A stretch of DNA of 64,000 bases from Excoecaria cochinchinensis (lineage: Eukaryota > Streptophyta > Magnoliopsida > Malpighiales > Euphorbiaceae): the NCBI GenBank assembly GCA_947683425.1, contig CANTUQ010000159.1, forward strand, positions 7,268,001 through 7,332,000, in the 5' to 3' direction. Made by a program: the position numbers and the translations under genes. Position 1 is the stretch's first letter; each line of letters opens with the position of its first letter. Below are positions 34,434 through 45,759 of this stretch, piece by piece. Below the pieces are notes generated by a model. The model saw only the letters and a program-made list of their open reading frames with translations, was not told the origin of the DNA and made no database searches.

Positions 34434-34665
34434 AGACGGCCAGCCCGTCTATCGAGCCAGCCCGTCGCTCTGAGTTACCGATGGCTATGGGTATTTTCCG
34501 ACGCCCGTCGGAAAATCACCGCCCCTGTCAGATTGCCGCCTGGTTTCTCGGAGCACGCAACACTTCCGACGCCCGTCGGTGGATGTGGCAGGGCCGTCGG
34601 ACTAATCCTTGTGTCAGAAGGATTCTTCCGACGCCCGCCTCTATACACCGACGCCCGTCGGTCTT
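34434..34665. repeat. CCGACGCCCGTCGG palindromes in Tat U3
   Basis: Units such as AGACGGCCAGCCCGTCT, CCGACGCCCGTCGG (three or more copies) and half sites lie directly upstream of the TATA box. The same motif family fills the internal promoter at 45331-45550. Confidence 0.7.
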
Positions 34666-34672
34666 GTCTGGC

Positions 34673-34680
34673 TATAAAAG
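34673..34680 (+). promoter_or_regulatory. TATA box of element A LTR
   Basis: TATAAAAG about 435 bp into the LTR. B has TATATAAG at the same place. The next roughly 290 bp up to the donor contain no ATG. Confidence 0.7.
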
Positions 34681-34989
34681 CTCCGGATTTTCATTTGAAA
34701 AGGGTTGGAAAAATTTTCAGAAGAGGAAACTCTGCCCAATTTTGAGCACATTTTCTCTCTCTTCCAAAAACATTTTTCTAAAAGAACTCTATTGAATCAA
34801 GGATCAAATCAATCAAAGGGAACTAAAAGCTAATTAGTTTTCTTTAGATTTTGACTCCAAAATCGATTTTCTGAAGGATTGAAGGTGAAATATCTCATTT
34901 TCTCTCTTTAATCCTTCATCTTTTGCTTCTCGTGGAACGCGCGGGGCTCCAACCAATACAAGAATCTTACCTAAAGCAATTATCTGAGG

Positions 34990-34991
34990 GT
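34990..34991 (+). promoter_or_regulatory. Putative splice donor, element A leader
   Basis: CTGAGG|GTAAATATTCC, conserved in B at 49675-49676. Candidate partner of the acceptor at 37091-37092. Confidence 0.45.
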
Positions 34992-36305
34992 AAATATTCC
35001 GGATTCCCTCTTCATATTATCTCATATTTATTTCCTATTTTGTGAAACTTGTGAATATTTGTCATTATTTCTTTTATTTTGACTCTCTTTTCTCCTTTTT
35101 GAGATAAAACACATTTTGACCTTGAAAAGTTATTTATTTCTCTCTCTATCTTTTCTGTTTTTCTCGAGAACAGTGGTGACCGACGGGTCATCTTGATCAC
35201 CGATGCCCGTCGGTCACCCACCTACAGACGCCCTTCCTTGAGTGACAAACGGACACCTCGGTTATCTTAACCGACGCCCGTCGGTCAGCTAAGGAAGGCC
35301 GTCGGTGGGTTCTGTCTCCACCTTTTAATTTATCTTTTTATCCATTTCAAATCCTTTTGACTTCGTGTATGTTAATTTTTAGTATATTAACATCTTTTAA
35401 CTTTCTATGAGTGTATATTGAATCTCTTGGATAATCCCGAGCTTGAGTGGCTGCCTACCATGCGTGGAGGATTTCGTCCGGTTTAGTTTTCTTAACCCTT
35501 TTGATTTATTTCTCTCGCCTATTCATTCATTAATTATTTTATGCATATGAATAAGCTCTTTTTATCTCGTTGAATGTAAAAATAGATCAACGATTTGTAC
35601 TCAAATATGAATGAGTTTCGTATAAAATGCAAAAGGGTCCAATGCCCTATTTTTATCCAATAAAGATCATCACAAATAAAATATCCCATTTTTGATAATG
35701 ATGCATGCGAGGACCAAAGTCCTCAAAAATAAGCAATGGCCCGATTTATGTATGCCTCGCACATTTACAAAAGGGAGTTGTATTCTGCTCCTTGTATTAT
35801 TGTAATTTATCACTTTTGATATTTATATTGCTCATTTACCGCTTTCAAAATGTGAATAAATGTGCCTTTTAATTAACCGCATAGTGTGGAGAGAGAGATA
35901 ACAAATGATATTAAAATTTGATCATAGCTTAATTGAGGTAGAAATAGATGAGAAATTCCGGACCCAGCTCTGGTCTTTGGGCTCAAGAGGTTAGAGGTTA
36001 TCCTCCAATATACTTCTTGGGTCATGAGGCTTTAGCGCTAACCCTAGGCTCCTTGGGGTGAGAGGTTCACCTTCTATGATCCCTCTGGCTGGCCCAAAAT
36101 GGGTACCAAGCGCAGTCTTAGGCTCTCCGAGGCGAGAGAAACTTTCCCAATGTTCTATTGGGTGGCGACTCCATGATACCTCCTTGTTGCCCAACATAGA
36201 CGCACTTGCGATTCATCGCAAGCTGCCAACGGACCCGCAAATGCCCCGATCGCCCACGTGCGGGCGGCCGAAGGGGCGGCGCTCGGGATCCGGCGTGCGT
36301 CACAG

Positions 36306-36324
36306 TGGTGACTCCACTGGGGAC
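36306..36324 (+). promoter_or_regulatory. Element A primer binding site
   Basis: TGGTGACTCCACTGGGGAC, two bases after the LTR. B has TGGCGACTCCACTGGGGAC, the Arg-tRNA-type site described for Ogre/Tat elements. A carries one C-to-T change. Confidence 0.8.
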
Positions 36325-37220
36325 GTTTATGGTTCGAAATTTCAATTCAAAAATACCTCGCTTAATATTTATGATTAAAATTTAATTCATAAATTCGCTT
36401 TCCCTCAAATTTGCATTTGCATATCATTAGAGCCTTAGAATACGCTAGTTTGGTCCCTCTTTTAGCCCCGGTGCATTCCTGAAGCACCTCCTCATTTTCA
36501 CTCAATTTGGGGAAGTGTTAAGGATAATCACATGCCCAAGCCACGTACCTCAATGGTATATCAAAATGGTGACCCGATCGGTCGCTACGCTCGTGATGAG
36601 CTAGACCCATCGGCAGGGATCATGCTTGGGTAGCCTCAAAGAAACATCTCCCTTGTCCAAAGCTCATGTAATGGCTGTAGTCACTTTCCATAGGTGAAAT
36701 GAACCGTAATCTCATGCTTGCTGTATGGATCCTCATGTATTAGATGAGTCCAAATGTCTCGCTTGGTAACCTAGCCAAAGGCTATCATGCCCCGGTAGGG
36801 CCATGTCGAAATTTATGGAGTGTCCGAATACGTGGCGATCATTATCCATCCGCTTGTACATTAGCATAGGAGTGTTATGCTGCCGGTTTTCCGCCGCGCA
36901 CCATGCGCGTCCATCGGGTCCCTCGTTGACCCTTGGGCTAATCCCACCTAGGAAAGAGACTGTACGACCACGTGTGTGGGAGAAATAAGGGTGGAAGGAC
37001 CTACTTGCTTGCTTGTGCTCTGTAAGTGTTGCATATCACGATCATGCATTATACCCACATTTCATGCATCATTCTAACTTTTGTCCCTGCAGCCATCATA
37101 GATCTGCCCAGGTGGACTAGATCACCAACCGGGCGACTGATCCGAGTTCTTACTCCTGAGCTGTCAGATAGAGAGGGTCTACCGGAGATCTTATCAGAAA
37201 TTAGTGGTACAGTATCTCAG
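36325..37220 (+). other. Element A untranslated leader
   Basis: Non-coding, about 0.9 kb, strongly conserved with B's 50954-51849. It contains many ATGs and stops in all frames. It ends with TTTGTCCCTGCAG (acceptor AG at 37091-37092), after which the first ATG is the gag start at 37221. Confidence 0.75.
37091..37092 (+). promoter_or_regulatory. Putative splice acceptor before element A gag
   Basis: TTTTGTCCCTGCAG is a textbook 3' splice site, 128 nt before the gag ATG with no ATG between. Conserved in B at 51720-51721. Confidence 0.5.
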
Positions 37221-40200
37221 ATGGCAAACTCGCCTAGGGGGGAAGATGCCACCAGGGCCTTGATCGCTGAAGAAGTGGGCCGTCGATTTGAAGAATTCGA
37301 GGGTAGGATGATGAATATGTTGACCGCCTTGGCACAGCAGAACGCTCAGCCGAATGCTCCACAGAATCCTCCTCCGCCTCCTCCAGTGAGGCAGAATGAG
37401 CCTGAAGAAGAAAGGGTTGAAAGGTGAGAAGAACCCGTTAGGCCGCCGCCAGTAGAGTTAAGATCAGTGGCTTCGGGAGAGTTGAGAAGAAGGCCAGTGT
37501 TGAGAATTGATGACGATAGAGATATCGAGGATGATAGGTTGAGCATGGCATCTGAGAAGGGGAAGGCGCCTCAAGCTGATGACTTTATTCTAAAGAAGAT
37601 GGAAGAGAGGTTCGAGGCTATGGCTCGTATGATAGGCAGAGCTCATGGGATGAATCCGGAGGATAGGGAGTTGGACGGAGAGGACCCGATCCCTTATAAC
37701 TTCAAAATGCCGGATGTGCCGAAGTTTGATGGTACTTCTGACCCCACCGCACATGTGAAGCAATATTCTCTGGTCATGAAGGGGACCGCATTGTCCAAGA
37801 AGCAGAAAGTGGAATACTTTTGTCTGAGTCTAACCTCTCATGCCATAGACTGGTATCACGGCCTTGATCGCCGCACTAAAGAAGATTGGGACCTGCTCAC
37901 TGAGGAGTTTCTGAAGCAGTATGACTGTAATACCAGAATGGAGGTGACTCTGAAAGACCTTGAGCTACTTCAGCAGAAAACCGGGGAATCCTTCCATGAG
38001 TATCTTACCCGATGGCGGAACCGAGTAATGGAGATGCGCCGAAAGCCTGACACCTAGGATCAGATTCGTCTATTCATAAAGAACGCAAGCCCGTACTTGA
38101 AGGAGGGATTGAGAATGAAGGGGTTAAAGGACTGGGAGTCTCTCAAAGATATAGCCATCGAAGCGGAGGGAGAGTTCTTAACTCGGAAAGCTAACAATGA
38201 CAATTTCACCAAAAGGGCTAACCCCGATCAAGGAACCAGCAGGCCGGCGGGTCCCAGTAACAGCACTAGAAGAATGGGTGAAGTGTCTGCTACTGAGGTA
38301 ACCACCCAGAGGAAGTTTTCAAACTTGGGGAGACCATTATCCTGGGTCTTGAGGAGGTTGATGAAGGAGGGAAAATTGCACCCTCTGGCTCCTAGGCTAG
38401 CTGCGACACAAGGGAGACCAGGACATAAGGATAACGAATTTTGTGCATTCCACCAGCACTCAGGCCATATCACTGATAAATGCAAGGCGCTCCGGCACTC
38501 TATCCAAGACTTGATTGATAGCAAGCAGATCTCGGACCCTGAGAAGAGAGAAACTGAGAAGAAGCCCGGTTACAATGCCGTACCGCCACCCGTGTTTATG
38601 ATCCAATCTAGCCTGCCGGAGTGGTACGTGCTACAAGATCTGTATAGGAGTGAGAGGTTCGCTGCTGGTGATTCCGAGGATAGAAAGGAGAAAGCAGTTG
38701 TGGCAACCCTTGATTGCTGGTCTAGTAGTGAAAGCGGTGGAGAAGCCGAGGATGAAGAAGGGTTGAACCTTGATTTGTGGGGCTCCGATGGAGACAAGGG
38801 AGAGATAAGCGCTGTCACGAGAAGTGGAAGGGTGATCCCCGAGATTACGAAGCTACCTGAGCCGGTACAGCCATCAGCAGAGAAAGAGCCAGAGGAGGGC
38901 AGATTGTTAGGCAACTGAAGAAAACCGCGGCTCAGATATCCATTTGGGATCTGTTGAGGCAATCCCCCTCTCATAGGCAGAAGGTAGTAGAAGCTTTGGT
39001 TGAGGCCATAGTCGCCACCACTATTTCCCCGTCAGAGCTTTTGGGTTTAATTAAGGGAGGATCCGAGGAGAGATTGGTCTTTTCTGACGCCGACCTACCT
39101 GTTGAAGGACGCAACCACAACCGACCCTTGTACATTAAAGCACAGATTAGCGGTAAGCACACTGCTTGCGTTATGGTGGACGACGGGTCTTCTATCAATG
39201 TGTGCCCTTTGATAGCTTTGCAAGCTTTTGGTTTAAGCGAGGATATGCTCAGCGGATCAGATCTGACTATCACAGCCTATGATAACTCGAGGAGGCAAGC
39301 CTCGGGAACCTTCAAGACTTTGGTCAAGACAGGACCTATCGAAGTGGAGGTTGAATTTGTAGTTCTGCCCATCCCTGCTAACTTTTCAGCTTTGCTTGGG
39401 AGACCCTGGTTTCATAAATTAGGATGAGTGCCATCCACACTGCATCAGATGATAAAGTTCCCACACGAAGGGGAGGTGGTGACTATCAAAGAGGCCAGGG
39501 AAAACCAGGTCTCAGCGCTAGAAATTGCCAATCAGCTATTCAGCAGCTTCCACGTGTCTATGATAAGGGAAGAGCGCGGGTCAGTGGATAGCCCAGCTGT
39601 GGTTAATATGATGAAGAAGATGCATTATCTCCCCGGGGCTGGATTGGGTAGAAACTCCCAAGGGTTGCAGACCGCGATCACCACTCAAGGGCAGAAGAAC
39701 CGAAAAGGCCTGGGGTATAGAGGTGGCTTCGGCAAGAAGAGGGTGACAGACAAGATCCCCCACATTTCAGAGAGCTTTGTGCCAGCATCCTCAGTTTGTG
39801 AGTATACTGGTGAAGATGAGCCACAATGGGTAGATGGGAGGGTTGTCCCTGGCTTTGAGATCTTTAACGATGTGTATGACTGGCATGTCGGGTTCGTCAA
39901 GACTGCTGAAGACTTTTGGGATGAGGAAGTCATGACTCAGGGTATCACTTGGGACAAGTGCGAGCTTGAGGAGGTCGTTACTGAAAAAATGGTAGCTGCC
40001 AGGCTGAAAGGGAAGGAGAAGATAGCAGAGTTGGGGCTGAAAGTTGAAGACTTGATGATTTCCCCCGACGCGCCTGAGGGGCCTCTGCTAAATCAAAAAG
40101 TTAATGAGCAAGCTGCAACGGCATCAACTTCGGGAGCGGTGGAAGAAGACTCTAGCCTAGATTGTCTTTTTATTCTGGAACTCTTTTATGATGTAAATGA

Positions 40201-40441
40201 TAACTATAATATTATTAATAAGATAAATAATTTCACTTATTTGTGCGATGTTTCTAATGATTTCAACATGCATGAACATGATCATATTCCATCAATTTTT
40301 GACATTGACTCCGCTGGCACAACGCCTTTTAATCTTGGAACCTAGGAAAATCCGAGACAAATTCTAATAGCATCAAACATAACTCCTGAGGAGAGAAAAA
40401 ATTTTGAGAGAATAATAAGAAAACATGAAAAAGTCTTTGCC
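37221..40441 (+). pseudogene. gag-pro: Element A gag-protease, broken
   Basis: Start chosen at 37221 (MANSPRGEDATRALIAEEV), the first ATG after the acceptor and conserved in B. Domains: Pro-rich N-terminus; Retrotrans_gag core about 37740-38040 (VEYFCLSLTSHAIDWYHGLD); a CX2HX4HX4C knuckle (CAFHQHSGHITDKC, about 38440); an acidic linker; an aspartic protease with VDDGSSINVCPL (about 39175) and LLGRPWFHKLG (about 39395); a G-patch-like segment (LPGAGLGRNSQGLQ, about 39630); and a long acidic tail. Damage: TGA 37425, TAG 38055, a 1-base loss near 38897 that changes frame, TGA 39425, TAG 40343. It ends at TAG 40442 before RT, a stop shared with B. Confidence 0.9.
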
Positions 40442-40444
40442 TAG
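40442..40444 (+). other. TAG between protease tail and RT, shared with B
   Basis: Context KVFA*TYEDMPGID. Related polyproteins usually have Trp here. The same TAG is in B at 55072-55074. Frame is unchanged across it. It could be an inherited mutation or a recoding stop. Confidence 0.5.
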
Positions 40445-40456
40445 ACCTACGAGGAC

Positions 40457-43400
40457 ATGCCGGGGATTGACCGGGACGTGGCGGAGCATGCCATCCCGAC
40501 TTACCCAGATTGCAAGCCTGTGAAGCAGAAGTTGAGAAGGCTCAGACCAGAATGGGCTGACAAGGTTAAGGAGGAAATTCGACAGCAGATTGAAGCCAAG
40601 TTCCTCGTGGAAGTCCAGTATCCTACATGGCTGGCAAATGTGGTTCCTGTGGCAAAGAAGAACGGAAAGGTCAGGGTGTGTGTGGATTATCGAGATCTTA
40701 ACAAAGCCTGCCCTAAAGATGATTTTCCACTGCCCCATATTGATGTATTGATAGACAGTGCCGCCAACTGCGCGATGTACAGTTTTGGGGACGGTTATGT
40801 GGGCTACAACCAGATCCTGAACAAGATAGCTGACCGGGTTAAAACTGCTTTTATCACAGAGTGGGGCACCTATGCCTATCGGGTCATGCCTTTCGGCCTG
40901 AAGAATGCAGGGGCCACGTACCAGAGGATGGCGACTAAGATCTTAAGTGACCTGATTCATAAAGAAGTGGAGGTGTATGTCGATGACATGATGGTCAAGT
41001 CAGCCACCCGAGAGGGACACTTTGAAGCTCTAGAGAAGTTCTTCACCAGGATCGATAAGTATAATCTGCGACTTAACCCCAAGAAGTGCATTTTCGGAGT
41101 GACTTCAGGAAAGCTGTTGGGACATGTCGTCAGCCAGAGGGGGATAGAAATTGACCCAGAGATGCCTGTGCCGCAAAAAGAGAAGGATGTAAGGAGTTTC
41201 CTGGGCAAGCTGCAATATGTTAGCCGGTTCATTGCCAAGCTCACTTTGATATGCGAACCTGTTTTCAAGCTGCTTAGAAAGAATCAGCCCGTAGTCTGGA
41301 ACGAAGACTGCCAGAGAGCCTTTGATAATATCAGGGAATATCTGTTAAACCCGCCAGTGCTAAGGCCTCCGCAACCTGTCAAACCGCTTATTCTGTACCT
41401 GGCAGTAGAAGACGGTTTCGTGGGCGCCATGATGGCTCAAGAGGATGAATTTGGGGTGGAGTTTGCAATTTACTACCTCAGTAAGAAGTTCTTGCCTTAT
41501 GAAATAAAATATGCTGAAGTGGAGAAGATCTGCCTCGTAGTGATTTGGGCATCAAAGAAGCTGAGACATTACTTCCACTCATACAAAGTTCAAGCAGTAG
41601 CCAAGCAAAATCCATTAAGATATTTGCAGGAGGCGCCGTCTTTGCTTGGAAAGATGGGGAGGTGGCTGCTCTTGCTACAAGAGTTCGATGTGCAATACAT
41701 CACCCGTAAGACTATTAAGGGGCGAGCTGTAGCCGAATTTCTTGCTGAACATCCTATCCAAGGGGACACCCCCGAGTTTACCTTCCCTGACGAGAGCATA
41801 GGCACGATTTCTGTTCAAGGATGGCAGTTGCACTTTGATGGAGCAGTGAATAACAGAGGAGCCGGAGTCGGAATTATCTTGACAACCCCAGATAACGAAA
41901 AACTTCCTCTTGCTAAGAAGCTGAGATATAAAGCAACCAACAATGAAGCTGAATACGAGGCATGCACCTTCGGGTTAGAAGCTCTAGCGGTGTTGGGGGC
42001 AAGGAACGTAGAGGTATTTGGTGACTCGTCCTTGGTAATAAACCAGATCCGAGGTGAGTGGGCTGTTAAAGAGGAACGACTGGTCCCCTATGTTCAATAT
42101 CTGAAAGGGATGTGTGGGCAGTTTGAGACTTGCACTTTCCACTTTGTGCCCAGAGATGAGAACCGTCTGGCTGATGCGTTGGCAACCTTAGTGTCAATGT
42201 GGGATAACCCTGAAGGAGTGGCCATGAAACCGGTGCTAATTTCGAGCTCTGATAAGCGTAGTTTTGAAACCGAGCCAGTAATGGAGGTAGAGGCATCAGA
42301 TGGGAGCCCATGGTACTTTGATATCATAAATTACTTGGAAAACGATAAATTTCCAGAAGAAGCCACTGAAAAAGATCAAAGGATGATACGTAAGTTATCT
42401 ACTCAGTTCATATCCTTAGAAGGGGTGTTGTACAAAAGACGGTCAGATGGGATCCAGCTCAGGTGCTTGAATGAAAGAGAAGCGCGCAAGATAATGGAGG
42501 GAACCCATACAGGCGTCTGTGGGGCCCACATGAACGGTTTGACCTTGGCCAAGAAGATTATGAGGCAAGGCTTTTATTGGCTTACGATAGGCACTGATTG
42601 CTCGAAGTATGTCAAACAATGCCAGCTGTGCCAACAATACGCAGACCTGAGACACCTGCCAGTATCAGAACTACATAACCTGACATCACCTTGGCCGTTT
42701 GCTGCTTGGGGGATAGATATCATTGGAGAGATTCTCCCTACGGTGTCCAATGGGCACAGATATATCATAGTCGCAATCGACTATTTCACCAAATGGGTCG
42801 AGGCAGAATCTTTCAAGAAAATTGACGCAAGGGACATGGCCAAATTCATAGAGAGGAATTTGATCTGCAGATATGGCCTCCCTCATCACATAGTGTCTGA
42901 TAATGGGGTGCAATTCATGGGAGAAACCAGAAAACTTCTCGAGAAATATGGTGTTGAGCATCATAAATCCTCTCCCTACCGACCGCAAGCGAATGGAGCA
43001 GTAGAAGCCGCCAATAAGAATGTGAAGAAGATCCTGTCCAAGATGGTCCAAACCTACAAGGACTGGGCTGAAAAGTTACCCTTTGCCCTGTGGGGATACA
43101 GAACGACGGTAAGATCATCTACAGGCGCTACACCATTTTCCCTGGTATACGGAACAGAAGCAGTATTGCCAATAGAAATTGAACTTAAGTCACTAAGGGG
43201 GTCATGGAGGCCCAAGCCGAATGGGCGCAGCAGAGGTTGCAGCACTTGAACTTACTGGATGAGAGTAGGCTGAAAGCTTATTATCATAATCAGATATACC
43301 AGAAGAGATTAGCGAGAACTTTCGGAAAGAAAGTAAGGAAGCATCCGCTGAAAGAAGGGGACTTGGTGTTCAAGCAGATGAGGCCAGGGATACCAGACAT

Positions 43401-43545
43401 CAGGGGGAAATTCAGACCTACCTGGGAAGGGCCGTATATCCTTAAGAAGCTGCTGTCCAAAGGGGCTGCAATCTTGTCAGATAGCGACGGGAACGAATTC
43501 AAAGAACCGATCAATGTCGACAGACTCAAAAGGTTCCATGGCTAA
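40457..43545 (+). pseudogene. pol: Element A pol: RT, RNase H, second RNase H, integrase
   Basis: A frame of about 914 codons, open from 40457 to about 43200. RT: PVAKKNGKVRVCVDYRDLNK (about 40640), MPFGLKNAGATYQRM, and YVDD at 40976-40987. A 21-bp in-frame deletion at about 41158 removes seven residues present in B (DKVKAIR). Then an RT-linked RNase H and an archaeal-like RNase H at about 41825-42170 (HFDGAVNNRGAGVG, TNNEAEYEA, FGDSSLVINQI), the Tat hallmark. The integrase has an HHCC finger (HTGVCGAHMNG, CQLCQQY), a DDE core (GIDIIGEI, VSDNGVQF, AVEAANK) and a C-terminal domain. A frame change near 43200 moves the end into another frame, closing at 43545 (NVDRLKRFHG). The catalytic residues are all visible. 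Confidence 0.92.
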
Positions 43546-43934
43546 AGACCAAAATAAAAAGAAGAGAATAAAATGCCCCGCAAGTCAAAAACCGAAAAAA
43601 GGCGGCTATGCTAAAATTGGGCGCCTAGACAGGGTGAAAACCGAAAAAAGGCATCATGTGCAAAAATTAGAGGCATGAGAGAAAATGTCTGATCGTGAAA
43701 ACCCGAGAGGGCCGATTGGTAACAGGAGTTGATGCTATTAAAATTTGGTTTCATGTATTGATGGCGCGTAAGCAGCTGAGTAAATGCCAAAACTGATCAT
43801 GTATGATGAAATTATACGGAAATGTACACAAGACTCGTGAAAAAGGATGAATATTATTCTTTTCACTTTCGTCATTTTCTAGTTCTGCATTAAAAAGAAA
43901 TGTAGCACCAAAAGAAATACACATAAAGGCTAAG
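43546..43934 (+). other. Element A spacer after pol
   Basis: No gene. It holds three spaced copies of a GAAAACCGAAAAAAGGC-like motif (43588, 43637, 43697), a pattern I associate with the 3' part of Tat elements, then AT-rich sequence. Confidence 0.6.
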
Positions 43935-44450
43935 CTAAGTCCTGCTGCTGCTCTCGCCGATCAGATACTTGAGCCCTCGGGTCCTGTTATCAGAGGCTGG
44001 GCTAAGGATCCACTTCTTGTACCCGCTAGTCGAAGATGCAGAATGGTTGCCAAACCTCGGGATGACGGTCTTCATGGGTAATCTACCCCACAGCTCATGA
44101 TACCGGGAGGCAAATGCGGCCGAGAGATCTCCTCCTCGGAAGGACAGGGGAACCCTCACTATATCCTGGGTCATCCCGAGCTGTCGTTTACATCGAGAGG
44201 TGATGCAGAAGGTGGCCTGACGGAGGCCGCAGAGGGGAACACAACCCGATGGTCCATCGGTGACCGCATGAGACAGCGGGAGCCAGGCGGATGTAAAACT
44301 GATATCGTCATCTGACAGCTCGCCAAATCTGGTAATGCCTTCATCAGTGGTGACACACCCATGCAGTCGTCGATGAGGCAAGAAGTGGCTCGGCGAATAC
44401 TAGTGAGTAACGCGAGGGGGTGGTTCAGACAGCATCTTCAGTTTTTCCTG
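43935..44450 (-). pseudogene. Antisense DUF7745-like ORF, second exon
   Basis: The minus strand, after an acceptor-like CTGGCTACAG near 44450, reads EKLKMLSEPPP..., then TAG (44400-44402), then PHRRLHGCVTTDEG...WLPLSHAVTDGPSG, GLRQATFCITSRCKRQLGM and a C-terminal Arg/Ser tail to 43935. The order fits the second half of plant DUF7745 / mobile-domain-like proteins found as extra ORFs in Tat elements (from memory of the family, not a search). The in-frame TAG makes it non-functional unless spliced differently. It belongs with 44571-45254. Confidence 0.6.
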
Positions 44451-44459
44451 TAGCCAGAT

Positions 44460-44490
44460 TTGAAAAAAAAAAAAAAGAAAAAAAAAAAAA
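44460..44490 (+). repeat. Interrupted A-tract
   Basis: Two runs of about 13 A separated by a G. On the minus strand this is a T-rich stretch at the end of the presumed intron of the antisense gene, just before its acceptor. Confidence 0.8.
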
Positions 44491-44570
44491 GCCGCTGGGG
44501 TAAGTAGGGTTTACTTCAGGCAAAAATAAGGCACGGGGTTGTGTGAAAATCTGAAAGGACGCACCTCCCG

Positions 44571-45254
44571 CTAAGAAAAGCTAGTGTGAAAATCCATAAG
44601 GGACGCACTACCTTTAAAATAATGATGTACCTGGAGTAATAAGGGGCTGCCGGCAAAGGTTGTAGTGGACCCAGAGATCACAGCGTCCAGACGCAGGATG
44701 GTTTCAGCCAGGACAAGTGGTAGGGGTGACAGACCCAGGTGAAAGTCGCTCAGGACTCCGAACAGACGAGAGTCACCGGTCAAACCCCCCGGAGCAATAG
44801 TAAGGAAGTTCACCATGCAGAATAAGAATGTGATGCTTACCCGATATGTGGGGATGTCAGTGAACCAATCCAGAGCCTCGATCAGTGGCTCCAAAGCAAA
44901 GGAAGAGCTCAGAGGAATCAGCTGGTTGGCCTCCGAAGAGGGTATGCCCAGAGCCAGGGCTACGTCCCGGGTCTGGAGTAGGCCGCAGCGGGGGACGCAA
45001 GGCAGAGCGCTAGGAGGGAACCGTGCTCCCAGAATGGAAGCCAATTCTTCAGGCAAGGGGCACAGTTCCTGATAGGTGAATTGGAAAGCGTGGAACCGTG
45101 GGTTCCAAAAGTGGGTTGCTGCCAGGAGGAGGTTCTGGTCGATTTTCACCCGGCATAGGTATTTCAGCCCAGACAAAGAGGAAAGGGCGCCTTCTCCCCA
45201 AGTGTGTTTGTCATCTAAAATACGGTGCATCTTTTGGGCAAGAGGAGAGGACAT
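44571..45254 (-). CDS. Antisense DUF7745-like ORF, first exon
   Basis: Reads from ATG 45254 (MSSPLAQKMHRILDDKHTWG) for 227 codons without interruption. Recognisable blocks are LLLAATHFWNPRFHAFQFTY, the ELCPLPEELASILG block, and the hydrophobic stretch TFLFCMVNFLTIAPGG. The WNP...F...ELCPT-like start is typical of the DUF7745 / plant mobile domain group. I prefer ATG 45254 because a minus-strand TATA box (45314-45320) lies 60 bp upstream. A CTCCAG|GTACATC donor at about 44630 could splice to the exon ending at 43935, bypassing the stop at 44571. Antisense extra ORFs are known in Tat elements and their role is unknown. No catalytic motif seen. Confidence 0.65.
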   Translation of the reverse strand: MSSPLAQKMHRILDDKHTWGEGALSSLSGLKYLCRVKIDQNLLLAATHFWNPRFHAFQFTYQELCPLPEELASILGARFPPSALPCVPRCGLLQTRDVALALGIPSSEANQLIPLSSSFALEPLIEALDWFTDIPTYRVSITFLFCMVNFLTIAPGGLTGDSRLFGVLSDFHLGLSPLPLVLAETILRLDAVISGSTTTFAGSPLLLQVHHYFKGSASLMDFHTSFS

Positions 45255-45313
45255 TTTGAGAAAAATGAAGGACTCAAGATGTGGGAAAATGAAGAGATAA
45301 AAATTTCGCAAGG

Positions 45314-45320
45314 TTTTATA
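45314..45320 (-). promoter_or_regulatory. TATA box of the antisense ORF
   Basis: The minus strand reads CCTATAAAACC 60 bp upstream of ATG 45254. Faces away from the plus-strand TATA box at 45557. Confidence 0.55.
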
Positions 45321-45324
45321 GGCA

Positions 45325-45556
45325 AGCGTCACCGACGGCTTGCCCGTCTCTCCACAGGGACGGCCTACCCGCCTTTACACAGGGACGGCCTGCCCGCCTC
45401 CCCACAGAGACGGCCTGACCGTCGGTATAGGTCCACCTGGCAGATGCATACGTCAGCATTGCATTCATCACACGCATTAACTCGCATTTATTGCATGACA
45501 GACGGCCAGACCGTCGGTCGCTTGTACAGACGCCCTGCCCGTCGGTCAGGAATTTC
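45325..45556. promoter_or_regulatory. Bidirectional promoter-like block with GACGG palindromes
   Basis: Between two outward-facing TATA boxes 237 bp apart lie about six imperfect palindromes: GACGGCTTGCCCGTC, GACGGCCTACCCGCC, GACGGCCTGCCCGCC, GACGGCCTGACCGTCGG, GACGGCCAGACCGTCGG and GACGCCCTGCCCGTCGG. The same motif family sits upstream of the TATA box in Tat LTRs. The simplest reading is an internal divergent promoter using the element's own upstream sites. Confidence 0.6.
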
Positions 45557-45564
45557 TATATAAG
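45557..45564 (+). promoter_or_regulatory. Internal plus-strand TATA box
   Basis: CTATATAAGGGC, close in form to the LTR box of B (GCTATATAAGGTC). Followed by a pyrimidine-rich exon without ATG up to 45759. Confidence 0.6.
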
Positions 45565-45759
45565 GGCGAGTGACAGACGGTTTAACGTTGTTGTCCCTTT
45601 CTTCTTCCTCTCTCAAACCGTTCTCTTAACGTTTTTTAGCATTTTTTTCAAGCTTTTCTCCATATTTTTTCGCGATTTCTTCATTTTTTCGCATTTTATA
45701 CTCACTGGGTGCTTGGATATTCGCATTTTCTCCAGTTTCTACACTTCTAGCGATTTCAA

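Larger units (their letters stand above)
34239..36304 (+). repeat. Element A 5' LTR
   Basis: 2,066 bp, TGTAAGCACCGTG to GCGTGCGTCACA, co-linear with B's LTR (48913-50933) and T0. GACGG/CCGTC palindromes cluster upstream of the TATA box (34434-34665) and again at about 35175-35310. Confidence 0.92.

Noticed and set aside
44097..44315. Plus-strand frame opposite the DUF7745-like second exon
   Set aside because: The minus strand carries recognisable DUF7745-type blocks. The plus reading is Gly/Arg-rich shadow sequence.
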